Source: Nematostella vectensis | Lineage: Eukaryota > Cnidaria > Anthozoa > Actiniaria > Edwardsiidae | Length of the DNA: 64,000 nucleotides | Assembly (NCBI RefSeq): GCF_932526225.1 | Contig: NC_064043.1 | Coordinates: 12,708,085-12,772,084 of the forward strand | Direction: 5' to 3' | Part shown: positions 15,078-25,400 of the stretch, one piece after another | How positions within the stretch are numbered: the stretch's first letter is position 1 | Layout of the letters: each line of letters opens with the position of its first letter | Notes under the pieces: generated by a model | Databases searched by the model: none | The model's input: the letters and a program-made list of their open reading frames with translations, nothing else | What the model was told of the DNA's origin: nothing | Position numbers and translations under genes: made by a program

Positions 15078-15390
15078 TAGGGTAGGGTAGGGTAGGGTAG
15101 GGTAGGGTAGGGTAGGGTAGGGTAGGGTAGGGTAGGGTAGGGTAGGGTAGGGTAGGGTAGGGTAGGGTAGGGTAGGGTAGGGTAGGGTAGGGTAGGGTAG
15201 GGTAGGGTAGGGTAGGGTAGGGTAGGGTAGGGTAGGGTAGGGTAGGGTAGGGTAGGGTAGGGTAGGGTAGGGTAGGGTAGGGTAGGGTAGGGTAGGGTAG
15301 GGTAGGGTAGGGTAGGGTAGGGTAGGGTAGGGTAGGGTAGGGTAGGGTAGGGTAGGGTAGGGTAGGGTAGGGTAGGGTAGGGTAGGGTAG
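15078..15390. repeat. Perfect (TAGGG)n pentanucleotide array
   Basis: An uninterrupted run of the 5-bp unit TAGGG, 313 bp or about 62.6 copies, with no visible variant unit. It lies about 300 bp upstream of the start of the 152-residue gene. The unit differs from the TTAGGG telomere repeat by one T. The complementary strand reads as a long Tyr-Pro-Thr-Leu-Pro frame that I do not regard as a gene. Confidence 0.97.
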
Positions 15391-16571
15391 TGTGAGCGAA
15401 TTTGGGCAGGTTTTTATTTGTGAGACAGGGTCTTTGCGAAAGACCAGGCCACTTATCTTTAACCCCCAGGACTTACTCTTCAACGCCAAAGACAAAGCTG
15501 TAAAGCGAGATGTCAGCCAAATAACGTTATGTGTGTACCAGCACAGAAGTGGAACACCTCACGAAAGATGATGATTACGAAACGATGACAGAAAACTATG
15601 AGCATTGCTCGTGCAACAGTTGCAATTTGCATTTTTTTAATAAGCAGAACAATCAGAGTGATTACTGTAAAGGATTAAAATCAATATTTAGGCTAATTAA
15701 ATTGCTGAAATAACTATGAATCTATTTTCATTTTGCAAACATCTGGCTCTCTAAAAGGTACATCAATAAAAATTCTTGCTCTTAAGGATTAAAGCCATAG
15801 AAAAAGACCCTAAGAAAGATCAAGGTACTCGATGAATGATTAGCGATGCGTTAATCCTATTGGCTAGTGCACGGTTAATGAGCGCGTTAAAAGGCTATGA
15901 CTAGCCACGCCCACAAGTCTATATCGCTTTTACAAAGTCATGCAATAACGTTTGATGAGTACATACACAAATATATCGGCATGAAGATTGCTAAAAAATG
16001 ATGAGTCAACATGGAATGAAATAATCGAGCCAGACGCGCGATTCGTCTGTCGATAACCTTGGTTCTTAGTTGAAGAGAGGTCACTTTGGGTCGAAAGGTA
16101 GAAAACATCTTCTCATAATTTCTATCGCCTGGAGGCTGGTTATTAGGTAAAATGAAAATACAAGCAGACAGCCGCAGTATCAGCATGCAAGCGTTTTTCC
16201 TGCTATGACAACAATGGCAGTACAAGGGTGTAAGGCTGTTTATGTCGTTGAATCGCATGAAAAACGATCCACAAAATTCATGGCTGACGTATTATTGCGT
16301 GAGTGTTATTCGTGTCGAAGGTGCGGCGATTTACATCACAAGCATAGCAATCCATCTTGCGCTATTGCTTCTAGATTGCGAACCGATAACACACAACACA
16401 AAGCGAATACCTCAGACATGTGACAGAAACTGATACCATCCAAATAAAAAGAAACCCCCTTGACATATCAAAAGCATGAGATTTCCGTCTATCTAGCCAT
16501 TCTAAATATTATTTTTTACTGTATTGCTGTCTCTCTGGATTATCAAAATGTTTCTCAGTCTTATAAATAGT
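15391..16571. other. Intergenic region, no gene seen
   Basis: This gap between the pentanucleotide array and the light-chain gene contains short AT-rich reading frames only. GATTAGCGATGCGTTAATCC and GGCTAGTGCACGG near 15838-15878 have partial inverted symmetry, but no clear element boundaries were found. Confidence 0.4.
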
Positions 16572-17036
16572 CTAGGACTCTGGTGTTAATACTTCCTTGA
16601 CCATGTTCTCGTAGTCTATCTCGCCCCGAGCGTTAACATAGCCACTTGACAAAGCGTCGAATTCCTCGTCGGAAAGCCTCTCTCCGAGTGAAGTAAGAAC
16701 GTGTCGGAGCATACTGGAGGATATATAGCCACTATCACTTCGGTCAAAGTGCTTGAAGCAGTCGATCACACTTTCGGAACTCACTTTTTTCTCAGTAGTG
16801 AGGCAGTGCTGGGTCACAGAGTGGTAGATGGGTAGAAACTCATCGAAAGCCATAGCGGATTTACCAAAGTCTCTCTCGACTTTGCGCACTTCTGACTGCG
16901 TCGGGTTCAGCCCAGCGGCCCTCAAAACTTGTCCTAGGTAGCCCACATCAATTTTCTCGGACCCTGTTGTGTCGTAAAGATCGAAGATGTCCTTCAGTAA
17001 CTGCTCATCGCGCTCGATCATGTTTTTCGTGGCCAT
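16572..17036 (-). CDS. Myosin essential light chain-like EF-hand protein, intronless
   Basis: A single uninterrupted reading frame of 154 residues with an ATG start and TAG stop. Length and layout match myosin essential light chains (about 150 residues, four EF folds): LLKDIFDLYDTTGSEKID, then LGQVLRAAGLNPTQSEVRK, AFDEFLPIYHSV linking the lobes, VIDCFKHFDRSDSGYISSSM, and LRHVLTSLGERLSDEEFD. GQVLRALGxNPT and FLPIxxxx are typical of this family, which stabilises the myosin heavy-chain lever arm. The EF loops lack most acidic ligands (for example DTTGSEKID and DRSDSGYIS), so calcium binding is probably lost, as in many light chains. The absence of introns contrasts with the neighbouring genes and could mean a retrocopy, although the frame is intact. 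A calmodulin-like protein of another class cannot be excluded. Confidence 0.8.
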   Translation of the reverse strand: MATKNMIERDEQLLKDIFDLYDTTGSEKIDVGYLGQVLRAAGLNPTQSEVRKVERDFGKSAMAFDEFLPIYHSVTQHCLTTEKKVSSESVIDCFKHFDRSDSGYISSSMLRHVLTSLGERLSDEEFDALSSGYVNARGEIDYENMVKEVLTPES

Positions 17037-17888
17037 GTTTTGATGCTGGCTGCGAGCGTGCTGAGTGCCGGTCCAATATCGCGATTAAATTGCAGTAAGC
17101 TTGGCCAACGACTGTCTGCAATAGTAGCATCATCAACCCTTTTCTGCTTATAAGGTCGCTTATAGGTCACGTGATGCATTCCACATTCTTGGGATATTTT
17201 CGACTGGGCCTGAATGAAAGAAATATGAGGGCGCACCAAAGCGATTATTTTGACGCGTGCGCTTAAATTGCTTTTATGTAATTAATGAGCAATACGGTTT
17301 TCACGAACCTGCCGAGCTTTTTCATTATCAAAACCATAGTTTTTGCGCATGTCTAGACATTACACAAAAATTATAACAACGATGATGTGTTTATGTTTAA
17401 TAGATGATGACATGCGATAACTATTTCCTAGTTGGAGATATATTTACAGTGAGTAAGCATTTGTAAACAAATATCTTTAGGGACACAGTTTGTTTTCTTT
17501 TGATCAATAATTCTAAGCCTGTGTAAACAATCATTAAACCCGTGGTCTCCACATAGCTGAAGCATCTCATCAATGAGTTCTTATATAACAACTTATATCT
17601 AAGGCTAAGTTCAAACGTCGTACCATCCATAACATGAAATATTCAATGCAAATGCTTGCAAATGAATCGAGTCGATTGTTTCATCTTTTTGGCTCATGGC
17701 TATTATATACGACGTTTTCAAATTTGTTTTACTTTGCTAAAAGACAATTAATGCGAGAGGGATTTTCAAAACATCTTATCTTTATCGAAAAGCCAGCTAC
17801 TGGCTAAGAATCTCTTTGAGATGACATGTTATGAGTGGTACCAAAATCGAGTTGATCTTTCCAGGGCGGCGGAAGGGGGGGTGCCCAA

Positions 17889-17919
<31 letters not shown>

Positions 17920-18257
17920 ACTTTTCTTAGCATATGTTTCTTTATATATGAACGGTTTTTTTAAACCAATAAACCAACGGGTTTCAAGCGGTACGTATAC
18001 AACCGATATCAAATTTGTTAAACAGTTAAAAATCCCGTGCATAAAAACCTAGGTTATCCCCCGCTTTCTTATAAATAGCGCACCACCACCTACCCCTTAC
18101 CCCTGAAACCACCAGCCACCCCTATTCAGAAACCACTTCCCATACCTCCTCCCCAACTTCCCCCCATTTATTGGACCATCCCGCCGCCCCTGCTTTAAAC
18201 ACCAAACGTCCTTTAGGTGGTCACGCACGTGCGTGACAAAGCCAGGCTGCTAAGAAA
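17037..18257. other. Upstream of light-chain gene; C/CA low-complexity tract
   Basis: No gene is supported here. A run of C followed by a CA microsatellite lies around 17889-17922, and C-rich, A/C-biased sequence continues from about 18060 to 18190. The first 200 bases are presumably the promoter of the light-chain gene. Confidence 0.5.
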
Positions 18258-18266
18258 TGTTGCCCG

Positions 18267-18520
18267 TAGCCTGCTTGCAGGCGTTTACCCGGTGTTTTCG
18301 CTATGCTCCGAGTCGTGGCCGCATCTTGATTTGTTCTGGCCGCGCGAAAGCTGGAACGAACGCAAATCGGGAGGGGGCGGGGGAAGAGAGGGAAAGAACC
18401 AGCCCCCTTCGTCACGTTTTGCCAGCCGCGCCAAGCTAGCGCGGCCAAAAACAAGATGGCGACCACGACTTAATGCATAGCGAAAAAAAAAGCACCGGGT
18501 AAACGCCTGCAAGCAGGCTA
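18267..18520. mobile_element. Mutator-type miniature inverted-repeat element with 9-bp target duplication
   Basis: Long imperfect inverted termini: both ends read TAGCCTGCTTGCAGGCGTTT inward, continue through ACCCGGTG, and still pair around TTTTCGCTATG and GTCGTGG. The element is bounded by TGTTGCCCG at 18258-18266 and 18521-18529, a perfect 9-bp target-site duplication. Long termini plus a 9-bp duplication are hallmarks of the Mutator superfamily. The 254-bp interior is non-coding, so it is non-autonomous. Confidence 0.85.
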
Positions 18521-18966
18521 TGTTGCCCGCAAAATAAAACATGACCGACTGCTGCTATTCCGATGCGCATGTTTTAACTGAACAGCGTACGAATAAGTTA
18601 TAAACAATCTTCATCGATTAAAATATATCAGATCGTTACTGAAAGGGTTAACATCTCATTTGCATTGTGTTTCCAGCAAAGCGGTTACGGAACGGCGGAA
18701 ATAGAATAGATTTTCAACAGAGGCGTCCAAAAATTAAAAAGGAGCGAGTCCATAATGTAGCTATTTGCCTGCCCCCCCCCTCCCCCCTCCCATATTGACG
18801 TTGGCTAAACATAAGGGGTTACTGAGTTACTGCTGGAGTACCCCTCCACCCCTCCCCCCATCCCCCACCGTACGCTCCTATTTAAATGCAAAGAATATTT
18901 TAAGGTTGTATTAAGAAAATCTTCATAAACAATTTTGTTTTGTAGGACAAGAAAATTAGCTAGATG

Positions 18967-20103
18967 TTACGATATAGCCGTATGGTAAGATCTATTGTAA
19001 AACTTTGAATGGCAACAAATAAAAAAGGCAACAAAAACAATTACAACAATTCCAGAAATAATAAAGATAACTATAAAAGTCTTTCCTGTCCAATTCCAGT
19101 CATGCCGTACCCTCCAGGGGTGCGCAAAGGATAGCAGAGAGTCTGGTAACGAGTATCTTTCTACTTCGGAGTCGTAAGCGTTTGCAACGGTTATCGCAAA
19201 GACCGATTGGTCAAATCGGTGACATCCACTGAAGGCTAAAACTGGGTACTTGTCCCCACATCCATTGATGGTAGAACCAATAGGAGCGATGCAGTCTTGT
19301 AACAAGGAACATGCTAAAGCCCACTGCATAATATCTCTTCTTACAATTTCTGTGTTAAAAATAAGCATTCCTCCAGACTGCGGCATACTGTTCGTTAAGT
19401 GATTGATAGTTTTCATTGGTAGATATTTGAAGGTCTGTGGTTGTGTCGCAGAGAGTATATTATGATTTGCTTTCCGTATGTAGAACAGAAATGATGAATT
19501 CTTGGCTACCACGTGGTCTAAAATTTTGCCGTAATCATGATTAAATACGATACTCGCGTCAAACCATAGAGCAGAACCAAATTCTGCCAAAACACCCTGG
19601 ATGACTAGAGCTTTCCAAGCGTAAAGATGCAAGTCTGCGACAAAGGACGGATAACGGGAGAAATTTAATCTTCTGTACTCGACAAAAGGCAAATACTGCA
19701 TTCTACGCACTTCTGCCGGCTTCATACCCAAGTCATAGACTATTATGTCGACATTTGGAAAGAACAGCGACACTCGATGCAGATGTGCCATACACTCTTC
19801 AAAATGATTGCTAGAAATCGCTGTTACAGGCTTGATGTGTCTATTGAATACATCCGGTGTAACCGCTCTCACCTTAACTCCATTTTCCATCTCAATAACG
19901 AGTTGCCTGAGAAGATCCAACGTTCTTTGATCAAACAGAAATTCAATTCCCTTGATGGTGTTATTCCATGGGTTGCTATATCTTCCATATACATATGTCC
20001 TATCAATACTATTCTTCTTGCGTGGTCTTGTAATATGTAGCAATGAAAAAATAAACGAAATTCCGACGAGAACCAAGATAATAATACGGTGTTTTGTTTT
20101 CAT
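18967..20103 (-). CDS. DUF1647-like type II membrane glycosyltransferase, single coding exon
   Basis: From the ATG at 20103 the product has 378 residues; an in-frame ATG at 20139 would add 12. I prefer 20103 because MKTKHRIIILVLVGISFIF then begins directly with a basic tail and signal anchor, as in Golgi type II enzymes. The lumenal part contains EYRRLNFSRYPSFVADLHLY, AWKALVIQGVLAEFG and ALWFDASIVF (about residues 178-187), where the acidic motif may hold the metal and sugar nucleotide. It also has C-containing segments (CSLLQDCIAP, NGCGDKYP) and a GCHRFDQSVF motif. These resemble the DUF1647 glycosyltransferase-like family known from nematodes and other invertebrates; donor and acceptor are unknown. 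Oddly, the C-terminus carries a second hydrophobic stretch (TFIVIFIISGIVVIVFVAFF, about residues 345-365), suggesting a second membrane pass. The upstream region is the left arm of a long palindrome. Confidence 0.65.
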   Translation of the reverse strand: MKTKHRIIILVLVGISFIFSLLHITRPRKKNSIDRTYVYGRYSNPWNNTIKGIEFLFDQRTLDLLRQLVIEMENGVKVRAVTPDVFNRHIKPVTAISSNHFEECMAHLHRVSLFFPNVDIIVYDLGMKPAEVRRMQYLPFVEYRRLNFSRYPSFVADLHLYAWKALVIQGVLAEFGSALWFDASIVFNHDYGKILDHVVAKNSSFLFYIRKANHNILSATQPQTFKYLPMKTINHLTNSMPQSGGMLIFNTEIVRRDIMQWALACSLLQDCIAPIGSTINGCGDKYPVLAFSGCHRFDQSVFAITVANAYDSEVERYSLPDSLLSFAHPWRVRHDWNWTGKTFIVIFIISGIVVIVFVAFFICCHSKFYNRSYHTAIS

Positions 20104-20171
20104 ATCGCTGGACACGAGAGGAATGACCTGCTTTATCATAAAAAGTAATAGATAACTTATTTGTGACTTCA

Positions 20172-21021
20172 CAGGTAGCCCAAGCTCTGTAAATGAGTAA
20201 TTTCAACCGACCGGCTCATTGACGTAATAATAGAGAGAACATATGGAGTTGTTACTTTATCAGGGGGCGTACGCAGCCTATAGGCCTGCAGTCACTGGAC
20301 TGCCACCAAAAATTTAGCGATCTTATTTGCATAATGCGGGGACAAAATCAAATGTTTACTCGTTCATTCTATGTACGTAGTTTTATATATATGACGAGGT
20401 TAAAAACTATAATTTTCTTAATCATGGTAGTCTACAGAAGATTTCCAACATATTGTTATGTCGTTCAGTGCCACGCGACGACTAAAGTCCTATTCCAGAT
20501 CGAGGATGACAGAGGATCGTGTAATATTCTTAAAAGTCTGACGCATTGACGCCAAGTTCAAACCCAAAAGCGGGAGCTATGAAATCTTCACGGGGATGTG
20601 GGATGAGGGACCACGCCCTCATTCAGCTTCTGAATGCTTTGACTGCAACTTGTTAAAATCCTGCGTACGCCCCTGTTTATATAGTATTCTTCCATAAATA
20701 TGTAATAAATTCAATCTAACTTGATGTAGTACTGTGAAGTTTTGAATTCCCTCTTTTTTTAGTTGAAGTGATAGAGGGAATTCTAAATTTCACCGAACTG
20801 CGGTAAAGCGGCCCCGGATGCGCTCTAAATCGCTTAAACGTGGAAATAATAGACAACTACAAGTACTACATCAAGTTGGATTGAATTTATTACATTTTTA
20901 TGGAAGAGTACTAGAATAAAGTAACAACTCCATACGTTCTCTCTAATAACGGTCAATGAGCCGGTCGGTTCAAATAAGCCTGAGTATGAGGCTTCTCATT
21001 GACAGAGCTTGAGCTACCTGC
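20172..21021. repeat. Long palindromic (inverted duplicate) element
   Basis: The left arm (ACAGGTAGCCCAAGCTCTGT, CAACCGACCGGCTCATTGAC, GGAGTTGTTACTTTA, then TAATAAATTCAATCTAACTTG and GAATTCCCTC near 20750) is mirrored by the right arm ending at 21021 (GAGCTTGAGCTACCTG). Arms are about 90% alike by eye. The right arm has extra sequence near the centre and the left arm is split by the element at 20261-20675. It abuts the start of the glycosyltransferase gene and may form its 5' flank. Confidence 0.8.
20261..20675. mobile_element. Inverted-repeat element nested in the palindrome, 5-bp target duplication
   Basis: Ends CAGGGGGCGTACGCAG and CTGCGTACGCCCCTG are inverted repeats with one base difference in the G run. 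TTTAT flanks both sides (20256-20260 and 20676-20680). The right palindrome arm shows the uninterrupted sequence at the equivalent point, which confirms an insertion of 415 bp plus the duplication. There is no coding capacity. Confidence 0.8.
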
Positions 21022-21691
21022 GATGACTTGTGACATGCGCATGATCGTACTCGACTGTTCCGTGCAACAGCGGAACATGTATTTTTACGATATATCTCAG
21101 GAGAAAGAATTCAGTAGAATTCAGGTATCGTTGCAAAAAGATCCTCGATTGTACGATATTAGGAAAATCCATTGAAAATACCGTTGTAGCGAGGTTGGGT
21201 TAATTATCAACTTTTATAAGATAATAATATTGCAACTGTACTCTGTGAAAGACTGTTCAGTTACTTTCTGTAACTGTCATGTCAAAAAATAGATTAACTG
21301 TACTGTACGTGTGTGGTGTCTTGAGTTTTTCTCTCTATGTTGATAGACAGAATCAGGAATAATCGTTGTATCGGGGTAAAAATTGCGCTTGGGAGCACAT
21401 GCCCATCCTCTCAGTCAGTCTCCAGTCAATCCCAGTAACTCTCTTCGAATATTTTCACGATTAATCACCTCCTGTAATTGTCCTATAATTATCTTATATC
21501 CTAGAATAAAGGTCACAATAAACTCTCAATGCTTTGTGATGTGTATTTAATACAGAATTAGCGGTACCTCTAAAGCTTGAGCAGTTAAGGGATTCAGTTT
21601 TGCTTCTTGGGTAATATATGGGTAGCAATTTTTTATGTGCAGGTATTTTCTGTAATATTTTAGTATGAGTTTCCAAGAAATGTTATTAAGA

Positions 21692-22137
21692 GGTAGCGAT
21701 GGGTACCTCGAAATTTCGAAAGACTCGCAAAAAATTCGTAAAGTCTCGGAATCTCGGCGTTTTTTTACGCAAGTTTTCGAAGTCTCGAATTTTCTCTCAA
21801 AATTTTATGGGTCTCGGATCCTCGTTTTTCTTCTACTACGGTCTTGGAGTCTCGGACTTTTAACGCGATCTCTGAGTCCCTGATTTTGTTAAACACGATC
21901 TGTTTTATGTTGTTACCATCCTAAGGGTTTCCCCTACTTTTTCGAGTCTCGAGTCTTGTCTCCGTCGAGTCTCCGCTCTAAACAGAAACTTTAGCTACTG
22001 TAGCAAGATTTTATTGTAACTCTATATATCTTTTTTCAACTGATGTTTTATGACATAAGCAAGTTATCCGAAAACAAGCTCGAAAAAGTTCGGGCTCGGT
22101 TTCTGAAACGCGTGTCTCGGATTGACCCATCGCTACC
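21692..22137. mobile_element. GTCTCG-rich element with GGTAGCGATGGGT inverted ends
   Basis: GGTAGCGATGGGT at the left and ACCCATCGCTACC at the right are perfect 13-bp inverted repeats. The interior is dominated by scattered AGTCTCG, TCTCGGA and TCGAGTCTCG motifs, as if built from a short degenerate repeat. No clear target duplication was found. Confidence 0.6.
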
Positions 22138-22479
22138 CCTTTGTTAGGTTTCTGAGAATAACAGAGAGAATCTATAGAAAGACCAGGCTAGGTTAGCAAA
22201 GGCGATATCAACCTCAAAACTATCCAAGAAGAATTTGTACAAATAGAGGTCCTGGCATCGTTTAATTGTTAATCAAATCAATTACAGAAAATCTTTTTTA
22301 ATTACTAGCTTTGTCATGAATAGATAAACTAACAATTTTAATTGATATGCATCTAGTAAAACTGATATAGAGGTGAATTTTCGGTTCATTTCAGTCGTTT
22401 TCGCGGTCACTACAGAAAATCCTTTGCTGTCCTTGCGGGTGAAGTGGTCTGCTTTTAATGTATTGTTACTTGCTCCAAT

Positions 22480-25400
22480 TTAGGGTTGATACAGAATACC
22501 TCTCCAGAGAGAAACAGACTGGGGATAGCCCGGATCAACCTGTTTAGATTCGCGGTTAAACCGGTAAAACAGGTTAGCCTTGAAAAAGTAAGTGTGGCCG
22601 TCGCTCCAGACAAACACGGTGTCTATATCATTTGGGATACCTTTCCAGAAGGATGATATGTTTCGCGGGTAGCCTGGGTCGACTCTAACCTTGTCGTCGT
22701 TGAAGCGGTAATATTGAGAACCCTTGAAAAAATACGTCACTCCATCAACATACCTGAAATGAAATAAAATGCTTCAAACTGATTCGAAAAAGACTAAAAA
22801 TATAGTAGGGTGGGGGGGGGGGGGGGGGGTGGTGGGGGTGGGCAGAAAGGGAAGGAGGGGCCGTCATCGGTATCATGTGAACTCAGGGAATCGTTCAATG
22901 AGAAATGACCCAATTTTTGCGGCAAGGAGGGGGAGGAGGGGAAGGGTGCGCGCCCCTGTGTTAGCCATATCTAGACATGGTTGTCCATATCAAACATATT
23001 TCCCATGGATAGTGTCCTTCGTATGCATTGCCTTATATGGGCATAGATGCCCATATTTAGAAGAGCTAAAGTTTTCTCGCTCCCTGATCTCCAGAAAACA
23101 TGGTGAAAAATGCTGATTCCTGTCAATTTGAGACTCGAGGCAAAAATGTGTAAAAAAAAACTTTATCGCTTGGTCAAATCTTTATCACACAAGCCTTGAA
23201 AAGCCCTTAGACCCAGGCCTCCAAGAGATTGGCCGAGCGAGTTTTAAGGTCACCCAAATATTGATATGGTCGCAACTTTACTGTTGTGCCGGTCATGGCA
23301 TCACAATCACATGAATCAGATAAACTTCAGACGAAAAAAACGGATATACTTCAGAGATTGACCCCATCGAGATTGCAAGGGACGCTGGGGCAGCCCCCAT
23401 TAAACCGGCAAGCGCATCGATCTCTAGAAAACGTAAAAAATATGTAGTGTGAAAGAAGGGAAAATCAGGCAACCTCGTCAAATGCATCATGCGCTAAGGA
23501 CCGTGCGATAGAGTTTCCAAAAACAGCATTTTGTAGCGGGACATGTATCGATCAGTATAGGCTGTGAAATTTATCACTGATGCCTAAAGCATCATGGAGC
23601 CTATCCAAGTGAACTTTGACTAGTTAGAAACTTCACTAGAAAATACGTATCCTGTTTATTGTTGAGTTAAAAGAGATTGATTGACAAAAATTTTATATTT
23701 TTCATTGAACATATTTTGATTATTGGATTTTTTTAATGGTATTGTTGAAATGAAAACAAGCAGAGAAATATGTTTTGAGCATTTATCTATAACAAACGAC
23801 CATAGAGAGCGAGAAACTTAATTTTTTTGCTGGCAAATTTTGGATATATTAGGGGGCCCCCCTATTAGCACTTTGGGTAACTTTTGGCTATATTTTCTAG
23901 CAACTTTTCCCAAATTTACTAGCACCATCTACACATGCCTACCCGTGTACGCGCCTGTAAGCACCCTTACAACAGCCTTATTCAAGCGCTATAAATACGT
24001 AAGTCATGTAAGTTAAAATTCCAAAACAGAGGTCGTCACTAATTGCGTGACAAGATATCACACAAACAGCGCAAAATAAACACGTAGCCCCCTCCCCCCT
24101 TATCAAGTTACCTAAACACAGCATCTACATTGTTAGGGACACCCTTCCAGAAGCTCGCAATGCTTCTTGGGTAGCCCGGCTCAACATGTCCAGCGGTTGC
24201 GTTGAACAAAAAGTAGGAGCTTCCATGGAAGAAATAGCGATGGCAGTTGCGCCACACGAATGCCGCCTGGATCTGGTCTGGAAGTCCTGGCCATCCTTCT
24301 GATCGTGGCTTGGGGAAGCCGATGTCGACGTGGTGGAGGAGTGTGTTGTAGCGCCAGTATTCACTACCCAAGAAGAAATAGCTGTAAACACCACAGCCTC
24401 TGGAGAAGGAAACAGATTGGGGATGGTGTTGTTCAGCTGCCATTTTGTTATACGAATAAAATAAAATAAACACACAAAAAATACGAATTGTGAGAAAGCA
24501 TTTCCATTGGCTGATCTAAAGAATCCATTCTGGTATTTAAAAACATATTAACATTCTTTGATGCATGCACTGTTAGGAATTAAAGATATATAACTCCTAC
24601 AAGCGCAGTGCAATCAACCCGTTACTTTAGGGCATAGTCGTACGAAGCATATTTTCCGTAAATACACGTGTATTACAAACCTCGAAGGTGACAGCAGTGA
24701 AACCTCCTGACCAACTTCGTAAGCAGTGATTCTTACGAAGTCAAGAGCTGCTCCTCCCCCTCCCCCCTCCTCCCTTTCCCCTACTTATTTCGGGCTGATC
24801 TATAGCCCGTGTGTTTTCTTTAAGACGACGATATTTTTCAGACTTTTAAACTCATGGTGCCTAATCACCTCAGCGCGGTGTAGCCCCTGATCATCACGTC
24901 ATCTGACCACCAGCGCATGACAGACTTGGGGTAACCGCTGACCACACCAGCATCAGTACCATCTTGTATGAAGAACCAGAATTGTCCATCCTTAAAAAAG
25001 TACACTCCTCCGTTATACCAGTTGAACGCCGCCTCTACCCCCGAGGGGACCCCTCGCCAGTAGGCGGATATAGCCTTAGGGTATCCCGGATCGACAGAAT
25101 TTGTCTTTGGGTTGTAGCGATAGTACTTGTCGTCTTTGAAGAAATACGTAAAGCCGTTTGCATAACTGCGAGAAAAAAGCCAAGTCACTTACTAGAGAAG
25201 AACGACAACCATATAATTTCTGAAGAAAGTACAAGGCCACCAAATGGGTGAAAAATTGCTTTTGTAGAGTCATGATATGATAGAGTTTGTGTTTACCTGC
25301 TTTATTATATATATTAATAATGTAGTAGGGGAGCAACACCAAGAATGACTATGAAGGGTACTATTCTATATTCTAGAAGTAGGATTTTTTTCAGAATCGC

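Noticed and set aside
15078-15390. Telomere or telomeric end
   Set aside because: The unit is TAGGG, not TTAGGG, and unique genes lie on both sides.
15070-15495. 141-residue frame of repeating Tyr-Pro-Thr-Leu-Pro on the minus strand
   Set aside because: It is only the translation of the TAGGG array, with no domain or splice context.
18217-18542. Four overlapping frames of 60-87 residues around 18.2-18.5 kb
   Set aside because: They coincide with the inverted-repeat element at 18267-18520; symmetry of the arms creates matching frames on both strands.
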